Below are positions 1 to 10,619 of a stretch of 64,000 nucleotides of DNA, in pieces (the stretch's first letter is position 1; every line of letters starts with the position of its first letter). This DNA comes from Symsagittifera roscoffensis (taxonomy: Eukaryota > Xenacoelomorpha > Acoela > Convolutidae): contig NC_087070.1 of assembly GCF_963678635.1 (NCBI RefSeq), positions 26,036,007-26,100,006 of the forward strand, read 5' to 3'. The notes beneath the pieces are model-generated. The model made no database searches, had not been told where the DNA came from, and saw nothing but the letters and a program-made list of their open reading frames with translations. Made by a program: the position numbers and the translations under genes.

Positions 1-1013
1 AAAATATCATCTTCCAATTAAATTAAATTGAGTTTTAATTTTATTTTTAAAAAAGTGATACCTGATGATGCTAGTTATAGCAAAATCATCAGTATTTTGA
101 TTTAAAAAGTATTTTAACTAAATTTTATTGACTTATTGTTTTAGAATATTTTTTTCTGGTCTAGTTGGACATATTTTTTCTGGTCTAGTTGCGTCTTCGT
201 TTTACATAAACGTAACCCGTAGAGTTTAATTTCAGCCACACTGACACTTATCATCTTCTTATCATTATCACTTCCATTTTCAACCAATTTAATTTTGTAG
301 TGAATAGTCGGTTATTTTAAGCAACTGTTTTTGTTTTATTCTTTTACTCGCCAACATGTGTGACCTCAAAACCTACAGAAATTAAGCGACGAACTGAAAT
401 ATAGGATTTATAAAAATGCCATTAAATACATTATTTTTTCCAAGAAAAATAACCAAAACCTATTGACCTCAACCGAGACAGGAGAACAAAAAAAAAGGAT
501 TTTGAAAACACGTGTACTTCAAAAAATTCAGTAAGCAAACTCAAAATAAAAATGGAACAAAGAAAATATAACAAAAACCAAAAAAAAAAACATTTTAATC
601 ACCAGACGAAACCAATGAACGCAACCAAGAATTAAATGCCAAAATCACGAAAAAGTCGGACAATAAAAACACCTACTTTTATCAAGGGAATACTGCGGAT
701 TATTGCTGGGGAGTTCAATAGTGAACAGAAAAAAAATGAATAACAAATATCAGAAATTGTATTAGCGAGAAAATTCTGGCTGGTTGAACGGGTAAAAAAC
801 AGTAATTTCAAACTGTTTACTACTTTGATTGGATTAAATGACTGTCTTACAAACGAATTCGCTGCAAAAGAATCTGTGAGTAGTTTAGATAATTTATTTT
901 ATTTATTGAATCATAAGTTTAACCTTAATCTCAATCGGCACAGTAACTCCTCTAGGGGCTTTTAGAAAATATTTCAATGCAAATGTACGGAAACTTAACA
1001 AACAGTCTTTAAG
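1..1013. other. AT-rich stretch without a recognisable gene
   Basis: About 1 kb of AT-rich DNA with many A and T runs and no open frame of useful length on either strand. The last few hundred bases may belong to the 5' part of ORF1 of LINE A that follows, because the readable frame simply fades upstream of base 1014. No repeats or RNA genes were seen here. Confidence 0.5.
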
Positions 1014-1196
1014 CTTAGTAAAAATTTTGAAGGATTTGTCGATGTAAAGTTAGATATTTTAGACCTTAACAAGGCTTTAAAACAGGAAAAAGATGCTCTT
1101 AGTTCGGATGGGTTGCATCTTTCTGATGCAGGTGTTGAACTTCTAGTGCAAATATCTAAAAAGTCTTTGTATAATTCGTCGAAATTCCAAAACTAA
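1014..1196 (+). pseudogene. C-terminal end of LINE ORF1 with SGNH block V
   Basis: Frame starting at 1014 reads about 60 residues to a TAA at 1194. It contains the segment SSDGLHLSDAGVELL; the DGLH at 1107-1118 matches the D-x-x-H block V that carries the catalytic Asp and His of SGNH/GDSL hydrolases. ORF1 proteins with this fold are known from CR1- and L2-type LINEs, where they may act on lipids or in RNP assembly. Blocks I to III are not recognisable upstream, so only the tail of the domain survives. The call rests on one motif plus its place before the LINE ORF2. Confidence 0.5.
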
Positions 1197-1517
1197 GTGA
1201 AATAACAACCCAACACAACTTTTTTTTCAAAACTGTGCAAGGCTTCTCAGAAAACATTTATTTTGTGGTTTTCTCTTGGTTTAGACTATGGCGATTAATT
1301 TTGAATGTTCTAAAGCAAAATGTGATGTTATATTTTAAATTCTGGTTGTTTTTTGCGGCAATTTGAACTGCCATATCTCAAAATTGAACAAAGGAGAAAA
1401 TGAAAAAATTTTTGAAATATATAAGCTCCCGAAAAAAATTTTAACTGAAAAAAGATAAGCGGAGATCACCCCAACTGACACTTTTTTCATAATTACTTTT
1501 TTAAAATCACACTAAGT

Positions 1518-1544
1518 TGGGATGTTGAAACTAATCCAGGCCCA
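1518..1544 (+). other. 2A-like ribosome-skipping motif
   Basis: Codons 1518-1544 read WDVETNPGP. The canonical 2A consensus is D-(V/I)-E-x-N-P-G-P, in which the ribosome fails to join the last Gly and Pro. The usual Gly before the Asp is Trp here. 2A-like motifs at the start of ORF2 are known from several APE-type non-LTR elements, and this one lies between the ORF1 end and the endonuclease remnant, as expected. Confidence 0.65.
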
Positions 1545-1894
1545 TACGAAACCCATACGAAATTTGTTCATTTGACTTTTGAAAGTCTAATTAGAAAACG
1601 TATGCAGGTTTAAATGAAAATAACGAAATGGGTGAAAGTATGGTATTTGGAATTTCTGAAAAAAGCTAACAAGAAAAAAAAATTTGAAGTTATAAGATGT
1701 AGAACCAAAAAAACACGTGATGTTTAGATTTGATAGACAATCTTCAGTAAAACTAAAGGTGGTGTTGTTTTGGCTTTTAGACTAATAAAAATGGCGCCCA
1801 AACTATGAGAAGCTTTAAACTTGTTTGATAAAGAAAAGATGAATCAGTATGGGTTGAAAGCCATTCGAATTTTACCGTTGCGTTTCGAGAAAAA

Positions 1895-2230
1895 ATGATC
1901 ACTATTTTGTGTTATAATCCAAAAGAAAATAATTTCATTGATTTTTTACATAAATTAACACTCAACTTTGACAATGCTTTTTCTGTTTTAAACAAGATAA
2001 CTCTCATGGCTGGTTACAACATAAGCTACTTGAGCAAATCAGATAAAGACAAAAAGAAATCTATCATTACTCCTTATGGGTTAAAAATTTTCCGTCCCAG
2101 TAATGAGACGCAAGTCGGTGATTCGGCAAAGACTCATATCACCGCATTAGTGGCTATGTGTCAAATTTTAAATGTGGAAAGATCTCGCCAAAAAATTATT
2201 CAATCGTTCAACAAAGATAATTACCCTTAA
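1895..2230 (+). pseudogene. LINE A AP-endonuclease remnant
   Basis: An open stretch of 111 codons carries the middle and end of an APE-type endonuclease. The segment LMAGYNISYL corresponds to the family's GDFNIDLL-type motif, with the catalytic Asp lost, and ITPYGLKI with the following RPSNETQV matches the 'LL..GL...N.PTRV' segment. In LINEs this enzyme nicks target DNA to prime reverse transcription. The SDH motif is not readable, and the frame is lost after 2230. Non-functional. Confidence 0.6.
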
Positions 2231-2639
2231 TCAGATTTTTGTATATCTCTTTCTGCTCTTTTTTATTTTTAGTTATACCAATGCGCAGACGGCTCACGAA
2301 TCAAGTTTTCTTTTATTAACAGTTTTTTTCAGTAAGCGGAGAAAAATTGAAAAAGTAAGCAAGGATCATTTTTAGCTTATCGAAATCAAAACACAGAAAA
2401 TCATTGGCAAAACCATCGTTTTTTCCGGCCTAATTAAAGATAAACAAAAAAAGCATTCACTTAATGTGAACTCACTACTGAACACAATTCAGCAAAATAA
2501 TAAATTTGTCATCCAGGTTGGTGGTTGTTTATCAAGCAGTAGCAGAATTACGGCATTTAATAACTCATTCAATGAAATTTTAGCTCAGGATGTTAAAATT
2601 TCAAATCATATCAACAATTTAGTTACAACTTAATACAGT

Positions 2640-3980
2640 TTTTTTGACTCTGTTAAGTCTCAATTATTTATTCCAGTTAAGCCTGAACTTCCACCGTTTC
2701 ATTTTAACCACATTACGAAGAAGCAACGCTATGATATGCTTCGAAAAATTAAATGTCAAAAACAACATTTGTGACCTTCTACCGTACCAGCTTGGGCAAT
2801 CATTGACAGCCAATCAAGTTCTTGACCCTCCTTACTTTTGTCATTAATGACTGCATAGTTGAGATAGTTCTTCCATCTGAATTAAAGAAAGCAAATGTGA
2901 CACCCTTGATTCAAAAAATATGACCCACTTGATCCAAAAAATTATGACCCTATTCCCATAACATGTGGAATTTCCAAAATTTGAAAAACTTCTTCATGCT
3001 CAAATAAGAGAGCCATTGAACAAACATCAAAGAATGACTCCATTTCAGTTTGGATTTTGCAAAAATTCTCAACACAACATGTGTTAATTTAAGTTACAGA
3101 GAGTATCCGAAAAAAATGGATTCTAAAAAATTTGTTCATGTAATTTCATTGAATCTATCAAAGGGTTTTGACACTATCTCACTTAATATGTTTGAAAAAA
3201 ATTACACTGTGTGGGATTTTACATGGATGCAAATGCAATAACTAAAAATTTCCTCAATAAACGCCTTCAAAAGGTAAATGTGAATGGAGTTTCTTCTGAC
3301 TGAAATCTGCCTTAAGCACTAGGCTCATTGTTGTTCAGTTTATATATCAACGATAAATAAAAACGAATTCCTTATAGATGAACTTTGGTGCAATATGCAG
3401 ACGATATGATACCTGAGTCATCCTGAACTTCAAATGATGCGCTGAATCAGTTAGAAAATTCTTTTCTCGAACTCACTAATTTTTTGTTTAATTTCAAGTC
3501 ATCAAAATCAGAACTTATAACATTTGTCAAAAAAATGATGAGCAGAATGTGGAAACTGACCGATTCATAATAAATGATTGCCAGTTTTGATGTCTGATTC
3601 TTGATTGTTTTTTTCATTTCAATCGCAAAAAAATTGCAGAAAAATGCACGAGAAGTTAAAACGACAGACACTATTGGACAACAACTTCTCACATTGTCTT
3701 TGATTGCTTTGCTTCCCTGTTTAGTTTTAACTCATTTACGTTATGCAGCAAAGTTTTTGGAGCAGATTAATGCAACTTTAATGATATCCTTAGAAAAGCA
3801 GTTGCAGTGGGCTTTGATACGCACATTTTTATTATCAAAAACCAAGTATTCTGCCGCACTACAGAAAAATCAATCTTTTTTCCTAATTGAGAAAAGAATT
3901 GAGCTGAAATGTGTTTCATATCTACATCAGCATCTTATTAAAAAACAAGCTTTTACAAACGCCTTGAGGCTACTGTAGGT
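2640..3980 (+). pseudogene. LINE A reverse transcriptase remnant
   Basis: A reverse transcriptase can be followed in pieces through several stops and frameshifts. Readable parts include a 'VTPLIQK..DPLDPKNYDPI' segment near 2890-2960, a 'GSLLFSLYIND' block near 3330 and QYADD with the catalytic YADD at 3394-3405. The C-terminal thumb region, with the AREVKT and LRYAAKFLEQ segments, is open at 3601-3978. The spacing of these blocks fits a Jockey/CR1-type RT. It cannot encode a working enzyme. Confidence 0.7.
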
Positions 3981-4040
3981 TCAGCCCAATACGTCTTATC
4001 TCGGAATACAACAAGGATTGAGTATTAGTTAAATAGCATT

Positions 4041-4387
4041 ATATATAAGGGCTTTATTAAATACTCAAAGATGAGCTCGCAGACTTATAAGATAACTAGA
4101 GGAATTTAGTAATGAAAAGGTTTATCAAGGAAGGATTTAATTACCAACTGGTTGCTCTGATAGTTCACTTGCGATGTTCCCGGGTTGCACCGTTTCTATC
4201 CTCAAACAGGGTATATTTTGAATTTAACCAGATTACGGACTTTTGAACCTTCTGTCGAAATATGACGGTAAGCTGCATTCCTGCTCTGCCTTCAAAGATT
4301 TGTGTTCAGTGATTTGTGTCAGGGCAGCGCATCTTCTGTCTTGAGCACTACTAAATTTTTGGGGTAAGTTGAACGTTTTGGGATAGA
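4041..4387. other. Unassigned spacer between LINE A and LINE B
   Basis: About 350 bases with no open frame. It may be decayed LINE A thumb or C-terminal sequence before the LINE B insertion. GC content rises sharply near 4390, where LINE B begins. Confidence 0.4.
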
Positions 4388-4904
4388 TTGAACTCCTTAG
4401 CCCTGGGTGGCAGTCATCAAGGAGAAAAAAATTCCAAACTTAAATTGATCAAGGGGGTCCTTTGGTCCTGTGGGTGGGATCAAGCCCGCATTCTTGTAAC
4501 CCCCTTCTCAGGGTCAAGAGTCCTTCTCAGGGTCGAGAGCTGTCACAGCCAGGGTGGCAGGGTTTCTGTGGCAGGCATCAACATACTGATATTCTGGTGC
4601 AGGAGCTACAGTGGTTCTGCGATTGTTCCCCCAGGGCATTCGGAGAGGCACACAGCCCGGGTGCGGGAACGGCGGTTTTTTCTCTGTCAGCCGTAATGTC
4701 ACAATTGGGACAACAGGTAGGACGAGGCGGTCCTGTAAAAAAATTCGACACCAATCACATGGCAAGTCTTATTTCTACAGTAGAGATAGCGGTGCCGGCA
4801 GTCGTCATAAACAGACTGCTGGTAGCGTCTCGGGCTTGGCTGACTCCCGGGTGCGGGAGGCAGGGTCCGACCATCGCGGCAAATCAAGCGAGCACCCGGA
4901 AAAG

Positions 4905-5415
4905 AAACCAGGCTCGTATTCTTAAGGGTAAGTATTCCAGATATAAGTTCTTCTGGCGTGTGAACAGCTCTGGACTGGGTGGAATTGGGATACTTATGGC
5001 TGAGCATTGGGTGGACAAGGTGTCGAAGTCCAGCGTATCTCCGACAGATTTCTCCAACTGAAGCTTGTCAATGGCAGGGCGGTGTTCACCTTTCTTGCCG
5101 TCTATCCCCCTCAAGTTGGACTGCCTGAAGTTGAAAAGGAGCGATTCTACGATCAGTTGCAGATCAGTTGCACTTGTATCGCTGGAAGACTGGAACGGTC
5201 ATGTTGGTGCTGACGCTGATGGCTTCGATGAAGTCCACAGTGGGCAGGGTTTCGGCGCCCGAAATGCTGAGGGTGTGAGGATCCTGGAGTTTGCCTTGAC
5301 TAACCACCTGCGTGTAGGCAACACCTGGTTTGAGAAGAGGGCTTCTCACCTCGTCACATACAGCTCTGGTGACTACAGAACCCAGATTGACTACAGAACT
5401 TCAGCAATGCAGTAA
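4905..5415 (+). pseudogene. LINE B AP-endonuclease remnant
   Basis: In two frames one can read GKYSRYKFFWRVNSSGLGG, then DWNGHVGADADGFDEVH, then RILEFALTNHLRVGNTW and SHLVTYSSGDYRTQIDY. These match, in order, the substrate-loop, DFNGHVG, variable loop and 'HLVTY.SG...QIDY' segments of the family's endonuclease. The catalytic Asp of the DxNGH block is kept, but the frame breaks at about 5060 and after 5415. Confidence 0.7.
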
Positions 5416-5620
5416 GTAATGTCAAGGTCATACCGAATGAGGAATGCGTTAAACAGCACCATCTGATGGTGTGTGATTTCTCAGTCCACATCCCCGCTGT
5501 GAAGAAGCGCAAGTTTACTCCCCGTATCCGCTCCTGGAAGCTCAAGGATCCTGCTGTTGCGAGCCATTTCCATGCCGTCTTCAGGCTATTGTTGCTACCA
5601 ATGAAGGACCTCCAAACTCG

Positions 5621-6181
5621 GTGAAGGAGGCATGGACCAAGATAAAGGACCCACTCCTTGAGGCGGCCACTGAAGTATGCGGCCTCTCCAAACAACACCA
5701 GTGGAAGTCAGAAACTTGGTGGTGGAACGGAAGTGTGGAAGAGGCGGTGAGAGAGAAACGGGCATGCTTTAAAACATACAAAAACTTTAAGAAATTAGGC
5801 AAGACGGCTGAGGCGAAGAAAGCTAGAACTGCTTACAATGAGACTAAACGTGTGGCCAAACACGTCATCTGGCTGGCCAAGTCTGAGGCAGAAAAAGCCG
5901 AATTCGCCAGCATTCCCCCTGATGGCAGCAGTGTCTACCGGATTGCCAAGCAGATGGACCGTACAAATCAGGACGTTGTGGGTGAGAAGTGTGTTCGTAG
6001 TGATGCAGGTGAGCTCTCGCTCAGTGATGAGGAGAAGATGAAAGCGTGGGTGGAGCTCTACGCGAGACTCCTAAACGTCGAGTTCGAGTGGCCATGCGAC
6101 CTGCTCCCTGAAGTACCGCCTGTTGCAGGTCCCCCTTCAAATGTGTCTGCTGTACTGATCCGTAAAGCTCTCAGAAAATGA
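5621..6181 (+). pseudogene. LINE B region between endonuclease and RT
   Basis: An open stretch of 186 codons, rich in Lys, Glu and Ala, with a 'WWWNGSVEEAVREKRACFKTYK' type segment (positions 5719-5785) and a 'LNVEFEWP' segment near the end. In related LINE proteins this basic, helical region joins the endonuclease to the RT. It ends at a stop just before the RT begins; in an intact copy it would run on. Confidence 0.65.
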
Positions 6182-6350
6182 AGATAGGTCCGCTGGCGTA
6201 TCTGGTACCTTAGCTTAGACGATAAAAGCATCTGGTAGCCACGCAACTGGCTGAGGCAGTCTTCGGCAGCGGTGAGATCCCTAAACACTGAGAGAAGAGC
6301 TTCATCCTGAACCTCGTCAAACGTAAAGTTGAAGCGCTAGATCGCGGCAA

Positions 6351-7761
6351 CTATCGTGGCCTTAAGCTTACAGACCAGGTCATGAAACTGCTGGAACATG
6401 TGTTGGACCCTCTAATCCGCAACATGGTGGACTTTAATGAAATGCAGTTTGGTTGCGTGTCGGGCAGGGGACATCTGATGCCATCTTTATTGTCCGCCAA
6501 TTGCAAGAGAAGAACATCGCAGCGAAGAAGCTTCTCTATTTCGCCTTTGTCGACCTGGATGAAACTTTCGATCGAGTGCCAAGAAAAGTTCTCTGGTTGT
6601 CTATGAGAAGTCTTGGTGTCGAGGAGTGGGCAATACGTGTCATCCAGGGCATGTACACCAATGTCAGGAGCCGCGTGCGGGTCAACGGACAGTACAGTAA
6701 GGAGTTTGAAGTCGGAGTGGGCGTGCATCATAGTTCATTACTCAGCCCGCTGCTCTTCATCATGGTACTGGAGGCCCTGTCACGCGAGTTCCGCATTGAC
6801 GTGGCTTGAGAGATTCTGTACGCTGATGACCCTGTAATTATCGCTGATTCCATGGAGGAGTGCATCACCAAGCTGAAGGCCTGGAAGGCAAACATGGAGG
6901 AGAAAAGTGTGCGAGTAAACATGAAGAAGACTAAGATTCTAGTCTCCGGTCTTGGCCTTGACCAGTTGCAGGACTCCGGCAAGTGCCCCTGCGCAGTGTG
7001 TCGCAGAGGAGTACGCTCAAACTCAATTAGGTGATCCCAATGTAAACTCTGGGTACACAAGAAGTGTTGTGGCATTGCTGGGATACTGTCTGCAGATTCG
7101 AAACTTGTCAGTCCAAGATGTCGTGGTGAGGCTCGTCCAATCGATGGAAGGCCTGAAACCCAACTGGAAGTGGACGGAACCTTGCTGGATGTCGAGGCCA
7201 GCTTGTGTTACCTGGGAGATATAATGTGTGCGGGAGGAGGTTGTGAACGTGCCATCACTGTCAGATGCTGCGCAGCTTGGGGCAAATTCAGGAGACTTAT
7301 ACCCATCCTGACAAATAGACTCTTGTCACCAAATATCCGTGGCAAGATGTTCACTGCCTGCGTCCGTTCGACCACGCTCCATGGTAGTGAGACATGGGCA
7401 CCAAATACCTCGGACTTGCAGCGTCCCCGCTAAAATGAGCGTGCAATGATTCGCTGGATCTGTGGCACTAAACTGGATGATGACCTTTCCACGGCTGCAC
7501 TTCACCAGAATCGGGGGGTCTTTGAGATCACGTCTGTCCTACAACACGATTTCTCAGGTGGTTCGGACACGTGCAAGGTGCCTCGTCATGCATCAACTCA
7601 TCACCAGCATGGAAATTATTTACCGCAGATGTAGAGAAAGACCCAGTAAGACGTGGTCAGAGTGTGTGAGTAATGATGTTAGTGTCTGCAACCTCTCTGG
7701 CAACGATCCGCGGACAGGGAAGCATGCCAACCCTAGTGACTGGGCTACCGCAGCACCTTAA
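6351..7761 (+). pseudogene. LINE B reverse transcriptase and C-terminal domain
   Basis: RT blocks are readable across frames: 'LKLTDQVMKLLEHVLDP' near 6360, 'FAFVDLDETFDRVPRKVLW' with motif A Asp near 6550, the chain end of 'GVGVHHSSLLSPLLF', and LYADDPVII with the catalytic YADD at 6819-6830. Downstream come a Cys-rich patch (KCPCAVCRRGV, about 6980-7010), 'LDVEASLCYLGD', 'ARG..HGSETW' and 'MIRWICGTKLDDD', ending with 'PSKTWSECVSNDV' near 7660. This order is typical of the family. An in-frame TGA before the YADD and several shifts kill it. Confidence 0.75.
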
Positions 7762-7775
7762 TTACCAAAACCGGT

Positions 7776-7801
7776 TATGATGAAGAAGATGATGATGATG
7801 T
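7776..7801 (+). repeat. GAT/GAA microsatellite tail of LINE B
   Basis: The sequence ATGATGAAGAAGATGATGAT and a few more repeats of the same kind close LINE B just after its last coding block. LINEs of this family commonly end in short tandem repeats rather than a poly(A) tail. Confidence 0.6.
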
Positions 7802-8484
7802 GACACTAATAAAGTGAAGTTTTCTCCCGCCTGTCAAGGCTTTAGCATGAATGTCAAACTTATTTAATGAGTTAACAGTTCTGAGACTTCATGAATTAGT
7901 AAAGATTTTTGCCAAAATAGATCAGTTTTTGATTTTACAATTTACTGTTAAGGACACTTTGGTTTCGGTACACTTCCGAAGCGAGTTTTAGAATAAATCA
8001 ACGAACATAGCAAAATAATTTTTGATAACCACTGTTGAAGTGCTTCTCTACAAAAAAGCTTTTTATCTGACGTCAGAAAATTGGAAGTCGATGCCCGGTA
8101 AATTACGAAGTTTTGGTATTACCACATCAACGTTCAAGAAAAAACTAAGAGTCCTACACAACTGAAATGAAATCTAATCCTATGTGTATGTGCACGAACA
8201 CATGGTGTGAAGTCCGTTTTCATTAATTAGTTGATTTGCATATATATGTTCAGTTTTGTCAATATTTTAAAATTTTTTCTCACATTTTTACTTCACATTT
8301 TCATTCCTGAATTGATCATTTCATTGATGTAAGTTTTTCATCTCATTTAATCAAACTTGAGTATAAAATCGAATTTTGTAACTAAAGTTATTTCAATTCT
8401 GTTACTATACTATTGCATTGACTATTCTTTTTCTTGTTCTATATCTAGAAACTTGCAAGGCTTTTGAATGGAATATGTGATGAA
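7802..8484. other. Unassigned AT-rich spacer, possible LINE A C-terminus
   Basis: No open frame. Between about 8030 and 8165 one frame reads a short stretch (KAFYLTSENWKSMPGKL and on to a stop) that resembles the C-terminal end of a LINE ORF2. If real, it would be the part of LINE A cut off by LINE B. I see nothing else here. Confidence 0.35.
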
Positions 8485-8528
8485 GGGACTCCTGACTATA
8501 ACCTCGATTACTTAGATAGTTTTGACCC
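8485..8528 (+). repeat. Left member of a ~43 bp direct repeat
   Basis: GGACTCCTGACTATAACCTC and the following bases to TTTTGACC match, at roughly three quarters identity, the sequence at 9556-9598. The pair brackets the RT-associated fragment. Confidence 0.55.
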
Positions 8529-8555
8529 ATAATTATTGATTTAATAAGATAAAAA

Positions 8556-9536
8556 TTGACTTATAAAGCTGGACTGGCTTTTGAAACAAGTGAACTGATA
8601 CACCACGTTACTGCAAACATCGTCAGATATCTTCATTGGGGTAATTTGTTATCTTTATGCAAGGCAAAAAATGTAAAAATTAATGATAACCAATTTTTGC
8701 CAGAAGTTCTTCCGGCAGCCAAAGGTGGCTTGGGCGTGTCTGCTCGCCTAATAGCTTTGCCCGGTTTTTAGCTTCAACAGTAGGAGCGAAAGCTACCTTA
8801 AGTAAGATTTTTGGTACGGAGCACGAGGATGGTACATATAACGATGAATTACAACTTTGGTTTGATTCAGCAAAATGTGAAGTGTCTCCGGAAAACAAAA
8901 TCGAAAAAAATTGGCTGGAGCCCATTTTTGATAAATTCTATCAATTTTATGATTTTGAAACTAAAACCCATTGATGTAAAAAGGTTCAATGCTTCCCAGT
9001 ATAAGTTCAGATCGCAATGGTTGAATATCATACCGTGTAAAATTCTAAGATTGAAATAGTCGAATCAGCAGCTTTGAATTGCATTGCAATTGGAGTCCGC
9101 TTAGGTTCTAAAATTTATGAGAAACAGGTGCTTTTGCGGAAAAGATGTAACCGAAGATGGATGGCATGGCCTATCTTGTTTCAAAAGTGTAGGGACATTC
9201 TCTAGGCATTCAGACTTGAATGCTCTTATAAAGCAAACTCGCTTCCACTCCTATTCCTTTTGTTTTAGAGCCACGACTTTTCCACAGGACAGATCAGAAG
9301 CGACCAGACGGTTTGACGCTCGTCCCATGAGCTGTTGGTAGGCAACTCCTGTGGGATGTAACGGTAGTTGACTCACTAGCGCCTAGTAGAATAAGCGCAG
9401 GTTCGGTTTGTAACCCCGGAACGGCCGAGGCGGAAGATCGAAAATCTGAGAAATGTAGAGATTTAATTAATGATGGATATATTTTTCAACATATTTTTCA
9501 AGCTTTTGAAGTTCAGGGTGCCGCTGGCCCTAGCAC
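8556..9536 (+). pseudogene. Broken RT-associated C-terminal domain of a retroelement
   Basis: Pieces in several frames include LPEVLPAAKGGLGVSARL, a Cys/His block CFCGKDV...GWHGLSC (9126-9182) and, further on, 'RPDGLTLVP' and 'LLWDVTVVDSLAPSRI'. These occur in this order in large unannotated reverse-transcriptase proteins of marine invertebrates; the Cys/His block probably binds zinc. I do not recognise the element class. The RT catalytic part is missing and stops are frequent, so this is a relic. Confidence 0.5.
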
Positions 9537-9555
9537 TTGAAATTTTTCTGAATGA

Positions 9556-9598
9556 GGAACTCCTGACTGTAACGTCGGTTACTATGATACTTTTGACC
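9556..9598 (+). repeat. Right member of a ~43 bp direct repeat
   Basis: GGAACTCCTGACTGTAACGT and the following bases to TTTTGACC repeat the sequence at 8485-8528 in the same orientation, 1.07 kb downstream. The flanking sequences differ. Confidence 0.55.
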
Positions 9599-10147
9599 TT
9601 TTGATTATATGTATGCGGTCTAATTGTAGAGACTTAGAATTATTGACTGTTTTACGGAGACGTTTAGAGAAGACGTCGCTTGTGACATTCGACCAGAATG
9701 GACAAAAATGCAGACGCAGCAATTTCGAGTTTTTAGCAGCGAACCTTCCGAATTGGCGGTTTTGAGGGAATAAGAGCGTTATTCGAACGATGGGACAAAT
9801 CGTGAAGGCTGAAGGATTCGGAAATTCCTAAATTTTAAAAATTCGAATTGATGACGTAACAATTCTAAGAAATGTCAAAAACGGCCATTTTGGAGAAGAA
9901 ACTGAAATAAACACAACAACATTAGTTGCGATAGCGATAACGACGATAATTGTGATTGGAAAAAAACATCAAATTGCAGAGTTAGCAGAGACCGTTCCGA
10001 GTTGCAACTATTGTGTCGCTACAATAGTTGCAAGGCCGTTGCGAACAACGGTGAAGGGTGGAAGACAGCCTTCCGGAAGGAAGATAAGGGTCTTATTTCC
10101 CCGGATTCAAGAATCCGGAGGGGTCTCGGTACTGGAACTTATATCAT

Positions 10148-10155
10148 TTTATACA
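10148..10155 (+). promoter_or_regulatory. TATA-like box in A1 LTR
   Basis: TTTATACA lies 160 bases before the AATAAA signal of the same LTR. Family B has TTTATAAT at the equivalent place, 74 bases before its AATAAA. This is the likely pol II start region; the call rests on position and motif only. Confidence 0.35.
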
Positions 10156-10308
10156 AACTTTTAGCTTCCCTATTATGTCCTGAATTGAATTTAATTAACA
10201 TCTGAATTCATTTTGCTAGGATGAGAAGCTAGGAGTTGGGGGAAAGGGTTGATCCATCTTCGATGGAGATGATGATTTTTATCTACTGAACAAAAACAAT
10301 GATAATTC

Positions 10309-10314
10309 AATAAA
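10309..10314 (+). terminator. Poly(A) signal in A1 5' LTR
   Basis: AATAAA about 40 bases after a hairpin conserved between families A and B. The matching part of the 3' LTR is missing from the window because LINE C cuts that LTR before this point. Confidence 0.5.
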
Positions 10315-10619
10315 TAGTAGTAGCCCTGATTTTAGGAGTGACCTCGTGGTCTGGGGATACTGAGACCCAGCAATGAGCTCACTATTTCTGCATGTAATCT
10401 AGTTAATTTGAGTGTTTTGACCGAAGCCGAAAGCAGTAACGTTTTTGTCGACCCGATGTTAGAAAGACCACCAAAAGAACTGGCTTGGTAGAGACGGTGA
10501 AAAGCATGTAGAGCTCTGTTTAGACGTTAGCCGGTCGTCTTAGAACCTAGCTTTATTTTCCGTCGATATGTATCTTCCGGGGGAATGTTACAGCTTTTGA
10601 TTTGCTTCAGATTTGAATA

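Larger units (their letters stand above)
1014..4040 (+). mobile_element. LINE A: decayed non-LTR retrotransposon (CR1/L2/Jockey-like)
   Basis: Order of remnants on the plus strand: the end of an SGNH-type ORF1 (1014-1196), a 2A-like motif at the head of ORF2 (1518-1544), AP-endonuclease residues (1895-2230) and a reverse transcriptase broken by many stops (about 2640-3980). An SGNH/esterase-like ORF1 and N-terminal 2A motifs are known from CR1/L2-type elements, so that clade is the best guess. The 5' and 3' limits are approximate. A possible further C-terminal piece lies at 7802-8160, which would mean LINE B split this copy. The element is clearly dead. Confidence 0.75.
4388..7801 (+). mobile_element. 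LINE B: decayed non-LTR retrotransposon of the 'craniofacial development protein 2-like' family
   Basis: A GC-richer 3.4 kb block holds an endonuclease, a spacer region, a reverse transcriptase with YADD and a long C-terminal domain, then a GAT/GAA microsatellite tail. Proteins of this family are abundant in corals, molluscs, nematodes and spiders and are often misannotated as craniofacial development protein 2 because of the endonuclease. I place it among APE-type LINEs without fixing the clade. Many frame changes show it is dead. It probably inserted within LINE A. Confidence 0.8.
9681..10592 (+). repeat. 5' LTR of A1
   Basis: The LTR begins TGTGACATTC and ends GAATGTTACA, a TG...CA terminus. 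Its first 432 bases are repeated at 33757-34186. The right end was chosen by comparison with family B, whose ~907 bp LTRs end in ATTACA or TGTTACA at the equivalent spot. A conserved GTTGATCCATCT hairpin (10249-10267) and AATAAA (10309-10314) fall where family B has them. A TATA-like TTTATACA lies at 10148. ORF0 starts only 28 bases after the LTR, leaving no obvious tRNA primer site. Confidence 0.8.

Noticed and set aside
4388-5114. Overlapping ORFs on both strands in GC-rich LINE B start
   Set aside because: Shadow frames in GC-rich decayed LINE DNA; only the endonuclease segments are supported.
9681-10112. A 430 bp LTR for A1
   Set aside because: The end at 10112 has no TG...CA end and lacks a poly(A) signal. 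The shared length only reflects truncation of the 3' copy; family B landmarks place the true end at 10592.
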